Shown: in pieces, positions 50,895 to 64,000 of the stretch
Layout of the letters: each line of letters starts with the position of its first letter
How positions within the stretch are numbered: position 1 is the first letter of the stretch
From: Xiphophorus maculatus
Taxonomy: Eukaryota; Chordata; Actinopteri; Cyprinodontiformes; Poeciliidae
Direction of reading: 5' to 3'
NCBI RefSeq assembly: GCF_002775205.1
Contig: NC_036461.1
Span: forward strand, 9,833,015-9,897,014
Length of the DNA: 64,000 nt
Position numbers and translations under genes: made by a program
Notes under the pieces: generated by a model
Seen by the model: the letters and a program-made list of their open reading frames with translations, nothing else
Database searches by the model: none
What the model was told of the DNA's origin: nothing

Positions 50895-51060
50895 AACAAC
50901 AGGATGCCTTTTCCTCATTAGACTGTCAGTCTTCTGAAGTACACCAGTCCCTCTTGCAGCAAAGCACTCAACACCCAACATGATGCTGCCATCCTCTTTG
51001 CTTCACATTTAGCTGTGACATGCAGTGAGGTTCATGGGTGGTGAGGCACTGATTGCTCTG
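50895..51060 (-). mobile_element. Tc1-like transposase fragment, minus orientation
   Basis: CCCTCTTGCAGCAAAGCACT, CAACATGATGCTGCCATCCT and TTTGCTTCACATTTAGCTGT match the reverse strand of the catalytic region of fish Tc1-like transposases, where GGTGGCAGCATCATG-type sequence is conserved. It seems to come from a different Tc1 family than the other copies. Only a short piece is left. Confidence 0.6.
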
Positions 51061-54000
51061 GAGTCATAGAGCTCCAGTAGTCCCTTCATTAGTCTGAGAA
51101 TATAAAAACAATTAAATTATTATTTTTATTAACTATTCTTTAAAAAGCAATATTTAAAATATAAACAGAAGAATTTTTGTGAGAATGTATATTTCAATAT
51201 TTTATTTATTTGACATCAGCCAAAGAATATGTCCATTTTTGTTATGCTTGAAGATTTTAGTTTAAAATATGCCTCTTATTCACCCATAGCAGTTGTGTGT
51301 TTGATGACCTGTTAAACTTTTAAAAATAAATCTATAATTTAAAAAATAACCTTCTGAAATCTTCAGAACTCACACAATAGTACCAGCAAAAATTCAAGAT
51401 TAACATATGAAAAATTTTATAGTTAAAGGATTCTTCACATACCACCCATCCTGGAGAAAAAGACACTACACTTAAAATAATCCGATGTATTTTCTCACCT
51501 CGAGTATGAAACTGCTCTAGGAGTACTAAAGCCTGGCTAGTGGACAAAATACACATGCATCATACCCCCCAATATGTGTCATAATGAAACAGCCTGTCTG
51601 AAATGATTTTGCTTGTAGATTAAATCTATATGTTTGTGGCCTCACGATTAATGCCTGACATGAAAATCCCAGCTAAATCTGTTCCCAGCACATCTGTTCC
51701 ACAGAGTGTTGTATGTCGCTGCTGTCTTCCACTCTCCCCAATCCCAACCCCCACACACCCACCAGGCCTGACCTGCTGATCTGAAGTCATTTCCAGGCAG
51801 CAGGCCAGAGGACAGACACCTGGCTCATCATTGTTGTTGAACTGCTGACCTGCTCACACTTTATAATGCTGCTGCATTGTTTTATATAATACATCTGCAC
51901 ACTAACACATAAATGGAGTTGTGCACATACAAGCAGTGCTGCTTTGGATGCTTCATCATATCAATTTGACTTGTAGAAATTTTAGAAGCTATGGAAGGCT
52001 CATGCATTTTTTACTCACTAACTATACTACGATATATGAAAATGGACTTAATCAGTTACTCTACTAGGTGATATTGAACAATTAGAACACATAAAATGTT
52101 CTTACGAGATACTTCACTGAGCTAGACATTTAGTCGAATTTCCAAAATCCAACTATATTGACAGAAATACAGATTATACAATGACAAAGAGATCTGGTTG
52201 CTTCCCCCAACCTAAGATTTCAGCCATCTTCCTTTATCAATCTTGTGTGTCCTAAAGGCATACTTGTTTTTCCACAGGTCCCTGTCAGATTCTCGAATGC
52301 CTGTGAGTGAGACAAGATGAGGTCGGACATAAGCACAGCTAGAGATGGATTGCATCTGTCTAAAGTCCACAGGGGCTTGCTTATCCTCTGACCCAGTTGT
52401 GCACCCATTTTCCAGCAGAAAAACAACAACAACAAAACAACAAAAAAACAAACAATCTGCTGTTTTAGTGTAACGGTAAAAGTTCTTATAAAATTTATTT
52501 TAGAGCTCCATATTGGAAATCATGCAAAATCATACACCTGTTAAAGTGAATTAATTACCCAATTTAGAGTTTACTTGAATCACTATAAACAGAAGATACC
52601 CATGATCAATAGTTCACTATTAATTCTCCTGTCCACTGGGTTATATCTCACCACAGTGGCTAAAAGCATCGAGTCTTGTTATGTCCTTCCTTCTACAAGG
52701 CTTTAATGTGCTGCAAATGTTTATTTCCCATCAGGCCACCTTGGTTTGTGTGTGTTTGTGTGTCCCTCTGGTACCGAGTAGCAACTCCTTTTTGACATAA
52801 TGATTTGCCATCACTCGGTACCGTTTCAGAGGATTTACAAGTCCCCCTGCTGTGTAGCATGCTTTTATCCCTTAGTATTGCAGGGAGCCCTGTTTGCTCT
52901 CAGAAGACTAAAAAAACTGCAGTGTTTTCTTGTTTTTAAGTCTTTGCTGCACATAAACTGTACTTTAATCTTTTAAACGTTATTTTAAACAGATTGCACA
53001 AAGTTTCATCTGAGCCATAAGCAAATACAATGACATTCTAAAAGTGGTGACTGCAATGTTTTCAGCTGGTGCTGGGTTGCACATTAGCCTTTTTGTCTCA
53101 CAATGCAACTTTAATGCTTCCTTGTCAGAGAAGATTAGATGGTAGGCAGTTCCTACAGCGCTGCCTTGATGAACTGCTGGTTTCCATTCCTTTTAAGACA
53201 CCCTACACTCGCCAGCCAAACCTCTTTAGGCGTGTGCACATGATAAAGTGTAGTTTCTATATTTTTTAATTCTAGCCCATAAATTCTTGTCACAAACATT
53301 GGCAGCTAAACTTGGATGTCTTCAGTAACAACAAAAAATAGTTAAATATTAACATTTTTGGTGCCTTCTGACAGGAGTGAGAGATTGGGTTTTTCCACAA
53401 TAATATGAATGTGACTTACATTAGACAGTTATCCCTACATAGAGAAAGAGAGTGAACAGTTCCTTCTCCAGACACAATAAAATTTTTCCCCTTATCCAAT
53501 ATGTACCTTCATTTTGTACCCATGTGTTACCATTTTGTCCTCTCCAATTTGCAACCAAGAAGGCCTAAAATGTAAAACATTGAACAGCTGAAATGACCAG
53601 CACCCTCGTGTCTCAGTTACATGTTTACTCTTGGTTAGTAAATAAGCTGATACAATCTAAAATAAGACAAAGTCATTATGATATTAAAGTACAATTTTGT
53701 TGTAATATGGAAATTTCTTGTGGACAAGTTCCCATGTTTGAGTGACTTCTTTTGCAAAAGTTTAGTTTTTTGTTGGACTCTAGGTTCTGTGTTTTTAATG
53801 CAGGAATAAACTTTTCATATATCAAAATATGCAAGATAATATCTAAGATTATAAGGTAATATATTGCTATCAGGAATAAAATACATGACCAGCCACCTGA
53901 GAATAGGTGGGGAGGCAAAGAATGTGGAGTGCTTAGAGATGTAGTGCACTTGCTACATGAGAGTGAAAATGTAGGAAGAGACTGTGATGTTGTTTCTGAC

Positions 54001-54263
54001 TGACTCCTTGGCAACACAAACTTTTGTTCTCCACAGCTGTTCTAAATACGTGATTATCTCACATGCCACAAATCCATTCTCCATGCGTTCCTGTGTATAC
54101 AGCCCTCTTGTTATTATTCATTACTGGTTCCTCCCTTTACTTTGACTGTGCTCCGTAAAGACGGCAACAAACTTAATCTGAAGCTGAATAATCAATGCGG
54201 AGTCACATGATTGCGGTATGTTATTGTCCTGCCCCTCTCTGCTGGGGTTCCACCTCCCACCAT

Positions 54264-54335
54264 GCATCCTCTGTTTTGCAGAGGATGCAAAACAGACACA
54301 AAAAAGTGAGGCGTCACAGAGAACGCCTCACTTTT
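54264..54335. repeat. Two adjacent perfect hairpins
   Basis: The first is GCATCCTCTG (54264-54273), loop TTTTG, CAGAGGATGC (54279-54288). The second is AAAAGTGAGGCGT (54302-54314), an 8-nt loop, ACGCCTCACTTTT (54323-54335). Only 13 bases separate them. An alternative stem CTGTTTTGC/GCAAAACAG overlaps the first. No known element ends are recognised. Confidence 0.85.
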
Positions 54336-56279
54336 CTGCAGCCTCCTCTGTGAACAACATTATGTACATAATTCCTCATCACAACAGATAAATATTTCTC
54401 AAAAGTATCCATGTGTCCCAGTTACAAAAGACTGGGACTTTTGTTAAAGACAAATATCAATATTATTGTCTCAGTGAATGTCCGCATAACCACAGCAACA
54501 AACTTCTGACCAATTGGATAAAACTTCACACAGAGATCTGTCGAAATAGTTCGACCAGGGCCTGATATCAGGTGGATGCCTCTCTGCGAACTAAATGACA
54601 CAATATTCGTCATGCGTCTACGTCAATGACAAATGATTTCAGCATTTTGCATAAAGTATGTCAGGGCCTTTTCTCTCTTGCCACAGTCAGTCTCTCTGCT
54701 TGGGTCAGCTACAAAGCACATCTTATCTGGCCTTGTCTGGAACAGGAGAAGTCAAATGCTGAGTTGAAAATAAATCTCCATGATATCAGTAAATTCAATA
54801 TATTTATTTTAAAATATTTGACATACTTTATGTTCCTGATAAACTTGAACATATGGGGCAGTGAATAAAAGCTGAGGGTCTGTCTTAAATCCTGCAAAGA
54901 TACAGATGGGTACACTGATTCAAGAAAATAAGAAGAAAGCACAGCTGCATTCCATGTTATCTTTTGTTTTATGCCACATGCTCAATCATAGCCTGTGTCC
55001 TTGTTTACTCAGGTATTTTGACATCTGTATGCACTCATATGCATACTGACGCAGATGCTAATGGGGACACATAGAACAAGATGTCCAGGCTTCCCTTATC
55101 AAGGTAGTCATTGACCAGTCACCATTCATTTGAATTACTAGTCACCAAAGCTGAATGTCAAGGCTTTAGATATACACTGCCAGTGCCGCAAATCATCAAA
55201 TCAGTGACACCGCAAACTCCCAAAAATGCCGGAACACATTTTTGATCGGCTGCTGTAACCAGGACATGAAGAAGGAAGGAAAAAGACCGGAAATTGATAA
55301 TGCATAAGCCAGATTTGATTTCTTCTCTCTTGCTCTTTGCTTTCTTATCTAACATGGCAAATATCCTCTGTTTGCTTGGCTTTGCAGGGTTGTCTGTGTC
55401 TTTTTTAATTACTGTAATTCAGGACCTCCAGCTGAATGCCTCCATCAGCCTCCCTTTGAGGTGAGAGATGGAAAAATCCTCTGAAAGAGAACACACACCA
55501 CCATCCTCACCCAGCAACAGAGAACAAGAGCCATCTTATAACTAATCACCCTATTAGGTGGAGGAAAGGAACAAAGAGGACAAATACTCTATTAAATCTT
55601 TACTCTCTGTTTATCCTCTGGAGAGGACTTCTGCTCTTACTTCATCCAAGTAACTCTAAACTGAAGTTTTTAACTATTGTCCCTCATGAAATGAATTCCT
55701 GCATTAATCCCCAGGACTTTCTTAGAATTCTCATGATTCAAATGCAATGTTAACCTTATGAACGAGACTGGTTATTCTGCTGTAGCCTTAGGTTTTGTGT
55801 TTTCCATGCTATGGTGGATGAGTTTGCTGTGAGTCGATGTGGAAAATCTATAAGCCACCAGCAGGGTTTTCTGCTAATGTGGCTTATGATATATGATGGT
55901 TTTCTACTACAAGGGAGAAACCTTGTGGTCATGCATGACTTAGACTTGGTAAAATGAAGAACATTTGCAGCTTTATTTTTATTTAGACAAGATTATTGTT
56001 GAATAAACTTAAGTTGGAATGCTTTAAAGGAATTTGGCATTTCCCCAGTACCTTGGATAACTACTCATACAAAAAGAAATGTTCTATGTTAAAGCCACAT
56101 ACTGATTAACATGACTAACAACGACATATGTTTAAATTACAGGTGAAATCCTATCAGGTCACACAAAGGTCAAAAGTCTGACCTTTGAGAGTAGCAAACA
56201 AAAAAAGAAAAAAAATTGAAAAGAAAAAATTCTACTTGTAGTTTTCAACATGTCATACAAAGACAAATGAAACATCAAA

Positions 56280-56660
56280 AGAAGATGCTCTTGTCAGATG
56301 AGATTAAAGTGGAGTTTTATGGCCGAAAGCTTTTTGTTGGTGCATGAAGGGAATAATTTTGTGGTGGTAAACTAAAGTTGCACATGGAGTTCAAACACAC
56401 TTTCCACACAGTATAACATGGTAGGGGCCCAGTGCAATATTATGCACTGGGCAAGCTAATGGGAGGAGTTTGGACCTTAGCAGAAAACAATTTGTCTAGA
56501 AAACCTTTAACAATTTGCAAATAATCTGAGAATGGAATGGAGATTCTCCTTCAAGTAGAACAACAACCCTAGCAATAATGTCATGGTGCATGTATGCTGT
56601 CCATCCAATATAAAGGTGTTGGTGCAACAGGAATAGGCAAAAATGTATGGACATATGGAG
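56280..56660 (+). mobile_element. Decayed Tc1-like transposase fragment
   Basis: GATGCTCTTGTCAGATGAGA, TAAAGTGGAGTTTTATGGCC, TGGTGGTAAACTAAAGTTGC and AACATGGTAGGGGCCCAGTG follow the order of the transposase gene of the common family, then AATGGAATGGAGATTCTCCT and AACAACAACCCTAGCAATAA. No open frame remains and no termini are seen. Confidence 0.65.
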
Positions 56661-58271
56661 GTGAATGCAAACAAATTTTATTAGTAATATATTTAATTGT
56701 AAAATTGGTTTAACTGGTTTTAATCTTTTTAAAAGTTTAAGTTGGTCTAAAGGATTTTGTAATGCCTGCAAGCTCCATGTTTTAATTGACATTGGCTTTA
56801 AAGAAGCAGTAGATATGTAACCACTGTACATAGTGACTAAATGTCATTTCCAAGCCAAATTCTCGCCAGACAGAGCATTCATTCTGTTGCTTTTCTGCCT
56901 TCATCAACTCAAGAGAAATAAATAATGACAAAACACGTGGGAAGAGGAGGATGATGTGTGATCAGAATGGAATCACTTTGTTTAATGTAGCTTTTAATGG
57001 TAATTATGTTAAAAATTTGGGATTGTATATAAGTTTTTTTTTTTTAGATTTTCCTTTTACTCTTTTATTTACTAACACCTCTTTATACAAGAAATGGGCA
57101 AAAAATGTTTACTTCTGTTTTGGATCCAAAATAAATCAAATGTTGCAAATGTTGGACACATGTTACGTCTTAAGTGAGAAAACACACACTGCATGAAAGT
57201 GCTTCTGCCTGTGCTTCTTCTGGCTAAATCAAAGTCTCAATTTAACAAAGACAACAGCCTGTGCTTCCTTACAGATAAAACTTGTGGCCTAAAAGACGCT
57301 ATTAGATCCCGCTCCCAAAAACAGCATGACCCAGTTTGAAATGTGGGTTTGAACAACTGACACACAATCTTTAGCCTGCAGCAACGGAAGCGGCTGCTGA
57401 TCCGCAGGCCTAGTTCTGCACGAAGAAACTTAAAAATCCCTTCTATGCTTCCACACTGTGAATCAGAGAAATCCTGTTTATGTAACCCTGTAATACCTGA
57501 GGAGTGGACATGGCTTTTGGCGTAGGAAAACATACAGATACTGCTTAAATAATCTTTGGTTATTGTTATGATGCTTGTGATGTGAATGATGTAAGGACAA
57601 AACTGTCCTTTTCTTACAAGACCTGACAGACTGCTGCACCAGCTAAGTTTGCCGTGATGAGTCAGATAAAGTCTGGCAAGATGTCTGAATTAGTGGAAGT
57701 ACAGTGTCTTTAATAGTTGATAAATCGTACGTTCTCCTCTTTACTTTAAGAAAAGGCTTGATCAGCAATAATTAGATAGCTAAATGATAGGTGGAACTGC
57801 CCACCTGCAGTGTTTTTCTGCCTTTGCTTTTCTCACTGTGAGCTTGTTCACACTATAAATTTAGTTTAAGTCCACCCTCCACCTACTGCCAGCTCAACAG
57901 AACTGTCACAAAAATAATTAAAATTCAGCACCAACTAACATATTATTACATGCCTCAATGTCACATGTTGCCTAATCTGGTAACAAAAAATGTTTCACTG
58001 AAAGTTTTCAACTCAAAATTGCACACATAAAATTGAAACTCAACTTTAACAATATGAACAATTTCAAACTTGAAGGCATGGGCTGACTGAACTCACATGA
58101 TGGTGTTGACAGAAAATATAGAAGAAAACTCCCAAACTACAAGTGTAGTTTAGATTTGAATTTCACAAAACTATAGATAACAGGAAATAGCCCAACTGGC
58201 TATGCGTACATATAAACTAAATTTGTCTTCAGCTATCAGCCATCTTTGAAGTTAACAGAGAAAACATATTC

Positions 58272-58358
58272 AACCCCTTAACTGTGATGATAGCACTGAT
58301 GTTCTCATGGACCTTTTGGATAGCATGTAAGCGCTTTCAGGGTGACAGTTAAGGGGTT
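58272..58358. repeat. Inverted repeat with 59-bp spacer
   Basis: AACCCCTTAACTGT (58272-58285) is perfectly matched by ACAGTTAAGGGGTT (58345-58358). Both arms hold TTAA. It could be a very small inverted-repeat element or a hairpin transcript; no target duplication is obvious. Confidence 0.75.
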
Positions 58359-61300
58359 AATAATAAAAGTAGGGCTCAGCACTTCCCCCAATCAGCACTA
58401 GGGGGCAGTAATTTAGCCAAAATGGGGCAAATTTGATGCTCTTCTATAATAAAAAAAACAACTGAAAACACTACACATAGTACACTAACTGTTGCGTCTA
58501 CAGTTAGTATAACTCACTTTCTCATTCTTGTTGTACTCAGGTTTTTTGTAAAATTAAACAGCACTTAACAGAAAAATGTCATCTTGTTTTTCTCTAGGAA
58601 ATCAGTTGAACTATTAAACTAAAAATAAAGAAATGTATGACAAACCACCAAGAAACAGGTACCAACATCAACATCAACACTTAAGCCATCTACAAGACAG
58701 TTAACTGTGCTTTACAACAACATTCACAAGACCTTGATGCACGAGAGTTTGAACACCCAAAACACAAACCATATGGATGCTTTTCTGTATAGTGATACCC
58801 GCCGGGCGCTCAGCAGGAACTCTCTCTGCTTCATTGTTCCTTCCAGGTCCCTGACATTTAAAAAAAAAAAAAACAGAAAGAAAGGTCAGAGTCTAGATCT
58901 GTCCAAAGGTGGACAACAGTTGACCAGTTTTAGCACAAATATATCAGCGTTCAGTCAATGTTGTGACTGAAAGGAAAATGTCAGAGACAACATTCTACAT
59001 TAATCCATTGTGACTCATCTCTTTCTGAACAAATGAATATGTTTTTGTGCTCTGGATGGTGACGCACTCCCTTTTTTTGTGTCTACTCTTCCTCTTTCTG
59101 TCACTTTCATTCTTTATCTTCCTTTCCCTCTCATTCCATATCACCATCCAGATTCCTTGGAAAGCAGTTCATGCTTGAGCACAACCTATCTGCTTATCTT
59201 CATCCATACCTCATTGCCCTCATCATGTCCAAAGGATTCAAAAGGAGATTTGATTTATGTTTGTCCAGTGACAGCCAAATTGAGGTTTATCTCAGCCGTC
59301 TCTGAAGCAATGAATTTACGGTTATAAAATATCTACAGTGTTATGCAAATAGTAGAAGTATTTCAGATCTATTCCATGGTTTAAGCATTTTCAATGTTTT
59401 TTTTTTTTGCTTATCCACGCTGCGTATCAGAGCAGGATTATTTCCACAGTGACAGTTTCATCAACACAACAAAAACACTCTTTTCTTAACACAATGTCTG
59501 ATATGTGACATTTTCTATTGAGCAGTGAAGGAAGCTTAGCTGTTGCAACACATAACTTCTGCTTCCTGACACCTTCATACAAGATCAACCAACCCCATGT
59601 GTCCAAACAGCTCAAAGGCAAAAAGCCTGCACAGAAAAGAAGAGGGAACAGAAAAGAAGAGGAGTACTTTAGTGACTGCTAATGCCATGAGACTGACAAT
59701 TTTTGCTTCAAGTTTCAAATAACTTTGAAAAATGGAACATAGATAACTGCGTTTAAGAAGGAAGCATGTCCTGATGCATTTACAAAGCATCAAGCCTAAA
59801 ATCCATATCAGCTCTACTGTACTGTTATTAATATTCTAAAAAGAGAAGAAGATAAGAAATGTTTGTATCTTCTTCATTGTCATTAACATACCTTTATTTG
59901 CATCTATTTTATATTTTGTTGACTTCATTTTCATAAGTGAGAACTTCAAACATATTCTGAATGTTTCAACAGATTTACAAAGTAGATTTTTTTATTCATA
60001 ATTGCAAAATGTGTTTCTGAATTGTACAGTTTTGACTTAATAACTGATGTTCTCTAAGCAAATGGTTTATTCTTGAGTCTGTATAGTTTAGTTAATAAAT
60101 AATCGATTACTAAAGTACTCTAGGATTATTTCAATAATCGATTCATCTCGATTTATCTGACTAATTTTGCCTTTTTAGTTTAGCTATATGCTTAATGCTG
60201 GAGGTAAACTTGATGAACCCAGAGGGTATTTGTTTGACATTAAGAAAGTAAGATATTCAGAGACCGAGACTATAGTAGGTGTGAAAGGAAATTAATTAAA
60301 TATCTAAACAATAGCAATACTACCCACTAACAAATAGCTTTTTTTTTAAAACCTCGATTAATGTAACTTAAGATAACTAAAACCAAATCTTTACCTAAAA
60401 CATTACATAATAGGAGAAGTAATAATATGGGAAATAAAGGAAACGCTGTTACAAAAACAATGAAGTAAAGTAACAGGTTGTTAGACTTTTCCATTTTCAA
60501 AAGCAGACCAAAAATTGTTTTCATATAGGAAGTTACGTTTTTTTTTAAACAATCTGGCACAATCAGATTTTTTCTTCTTCAACAGACTTTTAGTTAAACA
60601 CATGAAAGAGTTTTGGGGGGGTTTTTATCTCCATGAGCTGAACATACTGCATCAGAGAGTAGGTGCAGAGGCAGGGATGTGTGGTGTGTTACTTTAATGT
60701 TGTGTTGTTAGCTCAGTGGTCAAAAGCATGTGTGCAGAGACATACTAAAGGCACCATGAAGGCTTTTGATGTCAGGTTCCTTTGTGTGCAAGCCTCATTG
60801 CTTTTAATGAGGCGCCCTCCCTCATTATTGTGGCCCTGCAAAGCCATGGAACAACCACATAGTGGGACTGCCTCCACGGACTGTACTGAAGCAGCAAATT
60901 ACAGAAGCTTAGCCCCTGACTGGGAACAGAGGCCAACCTCGTCACCCTGTCTAATGGCACCCAGGGGCCACAGAACTGCACCTACACATATGTTTGGTCA
61001 AAGTTTAATGGGCAATTCCTTTGTTGATCCCATTACACAGAAACTTTGAGATGTGATGCTGTCACCATCGACCGAGTGGAACGCAAACATCAGCAACCTC
61101 TGCTCTCAGCGCAGTCTTTGTTGTGACTCTTGTATCATTTTGTTTGGCAGCAGTTTGAGAAAATTTCTCCAGACCTATCCAGATTGTGGTCATCCGAATT
61201 TCAATTTCACCTGGTGTTTGCTCAAAAAAAAAAAAAAAAGCCAACTCAGCAGGGGTGGAAATATCAGCAGCACAATCTAATTAACATGCTTCACAGTCTG

Positions 61301-63739
61301 TTAACTTCACATAGACATTATTTCTTTACCTATTCTGCAGCTTTTACATAAGACACTTTAATTGACCTTTTTAAATTTGGACAGACATTGTTATGTAAAT
61401 ATATGCTTGTCCTTTAAAGTCAATTATTATTTCTCACCTTTTTATACTGACATTTTAATTAACCTCGCTTTTATTTAAAGTACTATTTCAAAGAAAAGCT
61501 ACAATAAAAGAATGACAGGCTGACTTGTGTTTTTTTTCTATTTCCTCATCCTTTGTGAGTTATTCGCACAACACCATTTCAGAGAATGACAGTAAAAGAC
61601 TACATTAATGAGGACGAGATTAGATTTTTAAAAAAAGTAATACAGTTGAAGACTAAATTAAACATGTGACAGAGCTCAAATTTGGCATTTAGCTACATTT
61701 TTTGCAGAGTTCCTGTAGCTTTTCCTGTTTAAAATTACATACTTTCCAGACTGAATTCTTTTGATGTTCCAGTAATTTTATGAGCTGTTTTTAACGTCAC
61801 CATTAAGAATGTCTAGAGTGTTTTTCCATTTTATATTTATACAGTGTTTGTACTATATCACTATGCTACAAGGAACATTTCTAACAGGTATGTAAACAGT
61901 CACTTTAACTGTATCAGTCCAAAGAACTACACATTTATTTGTGGGTTCTAATTAATCAAATATCAAGACAGTGAAAGATCTAATTCATAAATTTTGCACT
62001 TTACAGAAGCTGAAACCATTTCTAGAGGTTGAATTATTTTGTTTCTTTGTGAGTAACTAAAAGAAAGATTTTGTTTTTGGTCCTCAATTGATAATGGAAA
62101 GAACAAATGATGCACGGATTGACAATGGCTTTACTGGACTCCACAATCATATCTGTGCGGCTGAGAAAGCTGCAGAAAAAATGTGATGCTAACATTTTAG
62201 TATGAACCAAAATCTTTATTGTTTTCCATAATTTCTGACACAAATAATTAAAGTAGTTCTAAAAGCAAAGGTGCCAGCGTCCAACCATTGTAGCACCAAA
62301 GTGTACTGTGAATGTAAAATTATTTCCCACGAATTAAAAACATACATTTTCTTTGTTCCAGCCACCAACTAAAAATTAAAGGCTCTTCTAAAGCATCTCA
62401 TATTGCAGAGTTTGTAGAGTTTCTTTCTGCCCTTGCTAGGTGTTTTTTCTATACTTAGAGCTGGCAGTAGCCACCCTGCCTTTATTTGATGAATAAATAG
62501 TGTTTGTTGCCCAAAGCTGTACACAAGGTGCAGAACGCTAATTGGGTGAGATGTCTGTCAGGAGTCCTTGCTGGGCTGAAACCTGCAGGCCGTTTACCCA
62601 GCATCACCCCGACTTTTTGCCAGAGTGTTTATTCTCGGCGTCCAGCCAGGGCCCTTCATGTGGTCCTGCATCCTCCGGACAGACAATTTAGCAACCAATC
62701 GTAAACCAGCCAATCGTTAACCATCAGAGAAACTGCCTAATGTATAAACTTGGCATTAAAGTTCAACTGAATTCCTAGTACAAAGGAACACCATGCGGTT
62801 AGCTCCAACAAAGTTTTTTTTTTCTTCAAATATATTTCTGCATGCAATTACTCCATGTATGAATGAGCACTCCTCAATGAGGCTTTGTGAACATGTGTAT
62901 GGACAATGCAAACTCATATTTACTACACATGGTTATTTGCTGCTCATTAGTGAGATCAGCATGTTTCAGTTTACCCACATGAATAATTGATATATTTAAT
63001 GTAAAGTGTATCCTTGATGAAGAAAGATGAGAACAGGGCAGAGATGGGAGAGCTGCTCTTAATGGAAAATAAACACAGATGGCCTTCCTGACTGCTGAGA
63101 ACTCCTGATGCATCGGCTGTCAGAGGTATGGCCTCACATCATGGGGCCACTGAGTAAATATCAGAAGTGATATTTCTTTAAAAGTTTGGGGATGAATCAA
63201 GGCAGACGGAGCACACCTTACAGGCTCAAAGTGCCATGCTTGTTTTATTTTTATGTAGAATAAAACATGGATCTTTCAGGTCCATCCTAAATAGTGTGCC
63301 ATGGTTTATTAATGGGAATTCTTTTCCTGCAATGCACTGTGTTAATTGGTTTAAGTTGCAGTGAAACGGCAGCTGTCTGGTAAGGGACTTAAGACAAGGT
63401 AGCTAATTTGGATAACTCAAATGGGATATGCATGAGATCTATCCAATACATTAGTTAGAAGTACCTTTTGAAAACAACAACATTTAAGCAGGTACTAAAC
63501 ATACTTTTAATTAAGCCCACATTTTTGTTTTTAAAAAAGTTTTTTTTATTGATCTGATGTAATATTCTGATTTTAAATTTGTTTTCATTAACTCTATGTG
63601 GAAAATCATAATAATTACTTTCAAGCATTCATTTTTGTATAATTAATCTATATATTGTGTTTTACTTAGTGATAAATGAACTTTTCAATAATATTCACAT
63701 TTATTGTGTATGTATATGTTTTTGCAATGGCAATATACA

Positions 63740-63778
<39 letters not shown>
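63740..63778. repeat. TA dinucleotide microsatellite
   Basis: About 19 TA units follow ATACAG near the right edge of the window. No gene is nearby. Confidence 0.95.
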
Positions 63779-63780
<2 letters not shown>

Positions 63781-64000
63781 GTTTTCTTCATATGTGTTTA
63801 TGCTGATGGAATTTCCAGTAAAACTGTATATACTCTCGTGTGAAGGGGTGATCTCGTGTGCCCGGTGGTCTGCAGAGGAGCCATTAAATGGAAGCCTGCA
63901 CGTCAGGAAAAATTAACATTTGAAAAGTCAGACGCAAACGGTGTGTCTTGGCCTTAACACTACAGAGACCGTAATCCAAAACACAAAAAGACAAGACAGA

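Larger units (their letters stand above)
49301..64000. other. Gene-poor region, repeats only
   Basis: No exon with a recognised domain was found on either strand in this 14.7 kb. Repeats and hairpins within it are listed separately. A stretch with higher G+C at about 62500-62710 and a T/C-rich stretch at about 59070-59150 stand out but carry no recognisable gene. The rest is AT-rich with poly-A and poly-T runs typical of fish intergenic or long intron DNA. It could be an intron of a flanking gene whose exons lie outside. Confidence 0.55.

Noticed and set aside
52753..52825. Inverted copies of CTGGTACCGAGTA-like sequence (GGTACCGAGT ... ACTCGGTACC)
   Set aside because: The arms are only about 10 bp and about 45 bp apart, with no further pairing. 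This is too weak to call an element.
60663..61049. 128-codon plus-strand open frame
   Set aside because: It has no recognisable domain and no splice context, and overlaps frames of similar length on the other strand. Length alone is not enough in this window.

Overview
The window is vertebrate nuclear DNA from a teleost fish. The genes are split by GT-AG introns. The intergenic DNA is AT-rich and holds many decayed Tc1-like transposons, a BEL/Pao LTR retrotransposon (a type found in fish but not in mammals) and long TA and GATA microsatellites. The species cannot be named from this sequence; the repeat families suggest a percomorph or related fish.

Layout. Positions 1-6110 hold one BEL/Pao retrotransposon on the minus strand, cut by the left window edge. 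It has a 1,709-codon gag-pol frame that ends inside the integrase, a frameshifted integrase remainder, and a 335-bp candidate LTR. Positions 6111-17650 are gene-poor and include a Tc1-type MITE nested inside an older hAT-like element (12483-13430). Acp7 (purple acid phosphatase 7) lies on the minus strand at 17862-29565; all 13 coding exons join in phase into a 439-residue protein with all seven metal ligands. Katnbl1 (katanin p80 B1-like 1) starts head-to-head with it on the plus strand; nine coding exons at 30970-32804 give 292 residues. A fibrinogen-like gene (fgl1-like) follows on the plus strand at 34119-35829. Chrm5 (muscarinic acetylcholine receptor M5) is on the minus strand at 38134-39711, with its coding region in one exon. 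From 39.8 kb to the right edge I find no convincing coding exon. That stretch holds Tc1 remnants, microsatellites, a composite dispersed repeat, several perfect hairpins, and a candidate 5' untranslated exon/promoter near 48.7-49.3 kb that could serve chrm5.

How the genes relate. They do not form a pathway: they are a secreted phosphatase, a microtubule-severing regulator, a secreted fibrinogen-domain protein and a neuronal GPCR. The katnbl1-chrm5 linkage matches human 15q14, so this is a conserved syntenic block. Acp7 maps to human 19q, so its head-to-head position beside katnbl1 differs from human. I see no new multi-gene system. The most notable points are the integrase-deleted but otherwise open BEL/Pao copy, the nested transposons, the possible shared acp7/katnbl1 promoter, the upstream reading frame of chrm5, and several unexplained perfect inverted repeats.
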